Shown here one piece after another: positions 59,501-64,000 of a stretch of DNA of 64,000 bases. A model generated the notes under the pieces. That model ran no database searches, had not been told where the DNA came from, and saw only the letters and a list, made by a program, of their open reading frames with translations. The position numbers were made by a program, and so were the translations under genes. The DNA is from Diploscapter coronatus (taxonomy: Eukaryota; Nematoda; Chromadorea; Rhabditida; Rhabditidae): assembly GCA_964036155.1 (NCBI GenBank), contig OZ038423.1, positions 48,561,249 through 48,625,248 of the forward strand. Reading direction: 5' to 3'. Each line of letters starts with the position of its first letter. Position 1 is the first letter of the stretch.

Positions 59501-60608
59501 GTTTAGGAAGTCAGCGAACAGAAAGAGCTCACTGAAACTGAACTCCGTGAGCAAATGATGGCTCGAATCGGAGCGGAGAAGCAATTACAGGTTCAAAATT
59601 AAAAAGCCTGGAAATTTGAATTTCGAAATTTCAGGCCGCGGAAAAAGCCCTAGAACATTTGGAAATGGCGTTGAAGATGACGGGGGCGCAAATGACCGAG
59701 CTTCAGGAGCACATTATGCCCGATGTGCATAAATTGAGGGGTAGATTTTTACAAATATTACGAGATTGAAAATTCGTGTGAGCTTGATCAAATTTGAATA
59801 AGTGTCAATGTATCTGGATTATTTTTTAAACAATTTATTTTTTCTTCAGAATTCTTTGAACAATGCGCGGAAGAAGCTAAATGGGAAGCCAACAGGACTG
59901 GAATCATGCGGCAAGCGATCTATGCTAGGAAGTAAGTAAAATAGTTGCCGGCAGGGATGCACTAACTCAGCTCACTTGAGAGTTCGGAGTGAAGTTCGAG
60001 TTGAACTTTTTCGACCTCCGTACATCTCTGACCGCAAATAAATAACTGAACTATTGTCTAAAATTCATATTTTAACCACTGTTTATGTTGAAACACATTT
60101 ATTAATAATGTCCTGTTTTCGCACAAATTATAACATTTTCACAGGTCCTTGTTCGATGCACCGTTTTTCCACATCGATGAAATGGCGTTCGGTGAATATG
60201 AACGATATTGTCGGTCGACGAAAGCGTAATAATAACTCTTATTTATGTTTCAGAAATTTATATTTAACAAAAGTTATGTTTGCCAAATAATTGTCTTCTC
60301 TACGAATAGAAATAATTTTTAAAAGCACTAACTAACTTTGATAATTTAAATTTATACTTCGCATAAATTCCTGTCTAACAACAATTATTCTAGCAAAGTA
60401 ATATAGTTTCGATTACAATATAAAGTAATTTAAAATTAAGGGATAAGTCGTTGTTCTATATTATGCTTTGTAATAATACAGTAATATTTGTTTCAGATCA
60501 ATCCGTCGCTCAAAACGTGGTCTTCGTTCATCAATCCGTCGGGCTCATGTATCTAAAGATTCGATTGGAAGAGACGAACGAATTTCATCGCCCCTACAGC
60601 AACTTTGA
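56531..60608 (+). CDS. PH-domain coiled-coil protein, PLEKHD1-like
   Basis: Thirteen exons, all phases closing, give 509 aa, close to vertebrate PLEKHD1: 56531-56653, 57532-57686, 57734-57827, 58091-58257, 58430-58485, 58526-58614, 58694-58882, 59072-59253, 59300-59390, 59507-59590, 59635-59740, 59850-59931, 60497-60608. Residues 1-50 are basic and Pro-rich. A PH domain runs from about 75 to 180: GTLLKKYKKKNRPAKWSKRF, FLIYYTTKFKK, and the closing helix with an invariant-type Trp (EQWLKALRNA). From about 195 to 455 it is coiled coil. A basic tail RSIRRSKRGLRSSIRRAH follows. PH domains bind phosphoinositides, so a membrane-cytoskeleton adaptor is likely, but its pathway is not known to me. The ATG is immediately after a TTTCCAG acceptor. 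Confidence 0.85.
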
Positions 60609-61886
60609 CTAAGATCTAATAATTCAGAAATTTCAGATTCATTATTTCAAAACTCGGAATTTTCGTCATTAAGTTTTCATCTGAATGTAAATTTTTATTG
60701 GAGATTTTATTTTATTAACCTATTGATTTGTACGATTTCCATAATAGTTGTAATATTATACATTCATCCTATTTGTACGCTAGATATTATGTAAATTATA
60801 TAAATAAATATTTATTACTGTGAAGAATCGGAGTTGTCGATTATGCAAATAAACTACGAAAAAACAACACGATTTGAAATTTATTGAAATATATATTTAA
60901 GATGTAAATCCTTGGTATGGTTTCTTCGCCAAGAATTTAATCATAAATGAATTAGTATAAATAATTTAAAGTAATTGTGATAAACGAAAAATTATATACC
61001 GACTTTATTAATGGATAGTACGTCGATGAATTGTCTATTCATGGAATTTAGATTAATGAATAATGATTACGTTTAAACTTAATCCATTTCTATGCACACG
61101 AATCATAGTTATTCTTATATGACACGTTATTTCTAAAAATTGAGTTTTTTTTAGAGGGGGTGGCACCCAAGAAGTCGATCCTCAAATTTCGAGCTGATTT
61201 GTTGTCTCTAGGCGTTTTCGATTACGCTGATGACGAAATTTCCGGAGCTATCGGATTATCATTTTCCGGAACATTCGTAACAAGTAGTCGGACCGGGTTT
61301 TAACCGTCAGATTCGTCATCAGCGCAGTCAAAAACTCTCGGGGACAAAAAGTCAGCTCCAAATTTGAGGGTTGGCTTCTTGGGTACCACTCCCCTTTATA
61401 AAAAAAAAACTCGATTTTTACGAATAACGTCTCATATAATAATAAAAGACTTGTATAATATTTTTGCTTGCTACTGCATAGTTTGAATGTAGGAATTATG
61501 TTCGAAAACTTTTTTTTCCGATTTTGGTGTTGATCATGCAAATTACTTCTCATTTAGCATGACTTCAAGCCCTTCATAAAAATGAATATCTATAAAAATT
61601 TCAGCTTTGACTTGTTATTTCGCATTTCATTTTTTGCTAATGAAATTGAAGCCATAAAATTTCGAAATTAGGCTCAAAATTTTGAAACTCCTACGAAAAA
61701 TGAAACCCGTGACTTTCTGCGGCGCTCATGAACATTATAAAAGCGATGAATGTATCCCAAAGACGAAGCCAAAAATCTAAAATTTCAGCAAATTTCATTT
61801 CAATTTTTGCTTCATTCCAAAAAAAGCCTACTTCAATTTTTTCCTTGAAAGAAATTATGTGTCACTAAATTTTCTAATATTCTATA
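60609..61886. other. intergenic with foldback element
   Basis: Very AT-rich 3' flank of the PLEKHD1-like gene, a foldback element at about 61112-61443, then the upstream region of the guanylate-cyclase gene. No exon is seen. Confidence 0.5.
61112..61443. mobile_element. about 330-bp foldback element
   Basis: The left arm (61112-61240) and the reverse complement of the right arm (61310-61443) align over some 120-130 bp. Shared blocks include TTATATGA/GACGTTATT, GAGTTTTTTTT, ACCCAAGAAG, CCTCAAATTT and CGCTGATGACGAA. It is a MITE-like structure. The exact ends and target duplication are not clear. Confidence 0.7.
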
Positions 61887-63994
61887 ATGATAAGAATCAC
61901 CTTTTATTCAATATTTTGCTCTATTTTCTATTTGTTATTTCTAAAAAGAGAAACTTTTGTTCTATCTCAAGTGACAACAGAAGCCCCACTAACGCCTCCG
62001 CCGATAGGAACGAAAACTGTGGTAAGAAAATAACAATTTCAAAATGATAAACATTAAATTTAAGTGTAAATAAATAAATAGAATAGTAACCTTGACATAA
62101 TAAAAGGAATATCTCTTGTTTTAGGAAATGATATAACATAATAGTACTAAAATTTAGAAGTAAAACTTGAAAAATGGTAATTTTTCAGATAAAAATGGGC
62201 ATAGCAGCTGACGAAAACGTGCAGAGCGAAAGTGTGGGGTTTTCGATTACCGGGGGCGCGATCGGCATGGCCATAGATTTATTGAACAAGAGACAGATGA
62301 TCAATGGATACACTTTCGAGTTGGTTTTCAAAAACAATTTTCAGCTTTTTAAAAACGTTCAATTTTATGAGAAAAAGTATTAAAACTAGTCACTATGAAA
62401 TGTTGCATACCATGAAATCTCAACATTTTTCTAATGTTGAAATGTAACTTTTGTAATGCTGAACTCTAAAAAACCAGAGTCGTTGTGAATTACACTGATT
62501 GCGATCGAGCTTTGAATACTGGTGCTGCGATTAACTTCTTCACCGATTCAGACGTCGATGTCGTGATTGCCGCGCCCTGTAGTAGCGGTAAAATTAGATT
62601 ATCTTCAGTAAATTCCACTGAAAACTTGTAGGAGCCCAACCCTTAGGCCGATTAGCAACATATTATAACCGAACAGTACTAGCCTGGGGCTTTGTCACGG
62701 ATTACGAGTTCACTATGGAATCTGAATATCCGTATTTAACAACAATCATGCAAAACACTTATTCGTAGGTTTCAAACAATTTGGTAACTGAAGCAATGGT
62801 TTTTGAGATGATTCATCGATTTTGATGGTATCTATTCAAACATTAAAATTTCTAAGGTTATATGAAAAATAATGCAATTTGGATATAAAAATTGATAATC
62901 ATCATTTTATAATTATCGCTAGATATTCTTCTATTAATAAAATTTTAAGACTTACTTTTCAGCCTCGGCATAGCTGCGACCCAAGTGCTTGAAGAATACG
63001 ATTTCAATCAAATCGCGGTTTTGTACACGACGAATGACGTGCAATATTGTGATGGAGTCATCGATGATTTCGAGGTTCTCAAAAATAATAGTAGCATATT
63101 CGGCCCGTTTCCTGGCCGCGATCTACTCAACATTGGCGACCGAATGCAAGACAATGATTCGAAACTCCTTTTCATTTGACTCTAGTTTCACTTTATAGGA
63201 AAAAACACGTTGACTTCCAAACTTATTTGTTATTTCATTGCAGCGAAAGTGGTAATGACGAGATCGAGATTGAGATCAAATGAAAAGTGGGATTCTTGGG
63301 AAATACTAATTTTGTGGATGGGAAATACTGCCCGTGCAACATAATCAATTTTGTAAAACTGAAATTACTTTAGTACGCCGTAAACGGCGGGGACAACAAT
63401 ATCAACATCGTTTATAAACAACGATTGCCGCTGGATGACAACATCACATTCACCAATATTCTGTTGTCGTCAAAACAAAGGGCTAGAGGTAGATTTATCG
63501 GAAGAAACATCCATTTTTATAGTTATAATTAATTTTTGGAGAAGATTTATATATTATTTATCGCTCAAATCAAGTAGAAAAACAATTGCCAAAATATCTT
63601 GATTTTTGAAACTTATCAATTTTGCTATCAAATTCAATTTCCAGCTATAAATGCCTTAAAATTTTCCCCCACTTGTTAAGAGAATATTTGAAACATGCAA
63701 TTTTCAGTCTACATCATTTGCATTGATTCTCCATCGGATCGTCGTCGGTTTGCTGCAGCAGTAAACCAATTAGGTTCTGATAAAATTCTTTTAATTTTTA
63801 AAAATCCATTTACTATTTTCAAACTACGATTGCACTCACTCATTTGAAGTTGAAGCTATTTTGAATTTATCAGAAGTAGAGTTGGAGTTCGGATTCTTTA
63901 AACTCAGTACAAGTATTTTATCTAGACTATTTTTGAGGCATGGCAACTGAGGAGTACGTGTACATTCTGTTGTCAGCCAGAGCGATTGGCTTCG
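61887..63994 (+). CDS. receptor-type guanylate cyclase, N-terminal part (runs off window)
   Basis: Eight exons with closing phases: 61887-62021, 62189-62319, 62478-62587, 62632-62764, 62963-63074, 63374-63488, 63708-63773, 63938-63994. The last ends in a GTAAGA donor at the window edge. A signal peptide (IRITFYSIFCSIFYLLFL) is followed by a receptor-ligand-binding (ANF) domain: IKMGIAADEN, GAIGMAIDLLN, VDVVIAAPCSSGAQPLG, TTIMQNTY, QIAVLYTTNDVQYCD, then SSKQRAR and ICIDSPSDRRRFA, and finally EEYVYILLSARAIGFG. This matches the extracellular part of nematode gcy receptors, which make cGMP in sensory neurons. The kinase-homology and cyclase domains should lie beyond 64000. The last acceptor is GAG (TTTTTGAG). 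Confidence 0.85.
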
Positions 63995-64000
63995 GTAAGA

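Noticed and set aside
264..61680. TTAGGC telomere-type hexamers
   Set aside because: Only scattered single occurrences and no arrays, so no interstitial telomere or chromosome-end signal.

Overview
The window is nuclear DNA of a free-living-type nematode, probably a rhabditid. It is AT-rich, with short introns (many of 40-60 bp) and GTRAGT donors. Many start codons lie just downstream of a TTTCAG acceptor, as expected for spliced-leader addition. It carries nematode-specific families: an srh-like chemoreceptor, a patched-related (ptr) protein, a receptor guanylate cyclase, a ShKT secreted protein and a protein with the cuticle-collagen N-terminal domain. There are no rRNA genes, CRISPR arrays or prokaryotic operons, and I recognised no tRNA genes. 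Gene models were built by hand from splice signals and reading phase. Where I say phases close, exon lengths and phases add up to one open frame.

Left part (1-17,400): two tandem minus-strand zinc-finger paralogues spaced like an operon (458-2325 and 2523-5428); an F-box-like gene (5979-6989); a secreted dienelactone-hydrolase-like gene with a changed catalytic His (7405-8333); an srh-like receptor (9231-11542); a collagen-N-domain protein without Gly-X-Y repeats (11864-12388); a Cys-rich ShKT protein (13153-14589); and clathrin light chain (15639-17367). A dispersed repeat occurs at 8781-9076 and 14731-14875. The first copy is split by a 148-bp foldback element with a TTA duplication.

Middle (17,400-34,030): about 4 kb of non-coding sequence precedes a secreted Pro/Ala-rich protein (21425-23633). 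Then URI-1 (prefoldin-like, 24564-26785) sits head-to-head with a long zinc-finger gene (27120-34030). That gene carries the same two-finger module as the tandem pair at the left end. These three proteins, with 2-3 copies of a roughly 100-residue finger-finger-helix module each, are the best candidate for something poorly described. Their tandem, operon-like layout recalls the HIM-8/ZIM meiotic pairing-centre proteins, but that link is only a hypothesis.

Right part (34,700-64,000): an EML/ELP-1 microtubule-associated WD40 protein with alternative first exons and a possible small gene inside an intron; a membrane RBR-type ubiquitin ligase with no recognisable IBR domain; a phospholipase-A2-like secreted protein; a patched-related transporter; a PLEKHD1-like PH/coiled-coil protein; and the 5' part of a receptor guanylate cyclase that runs off the window. 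Foldbacks and hairpins occur at about 44.8, 46.7, 53.0 and 61.1-61.4 kb.
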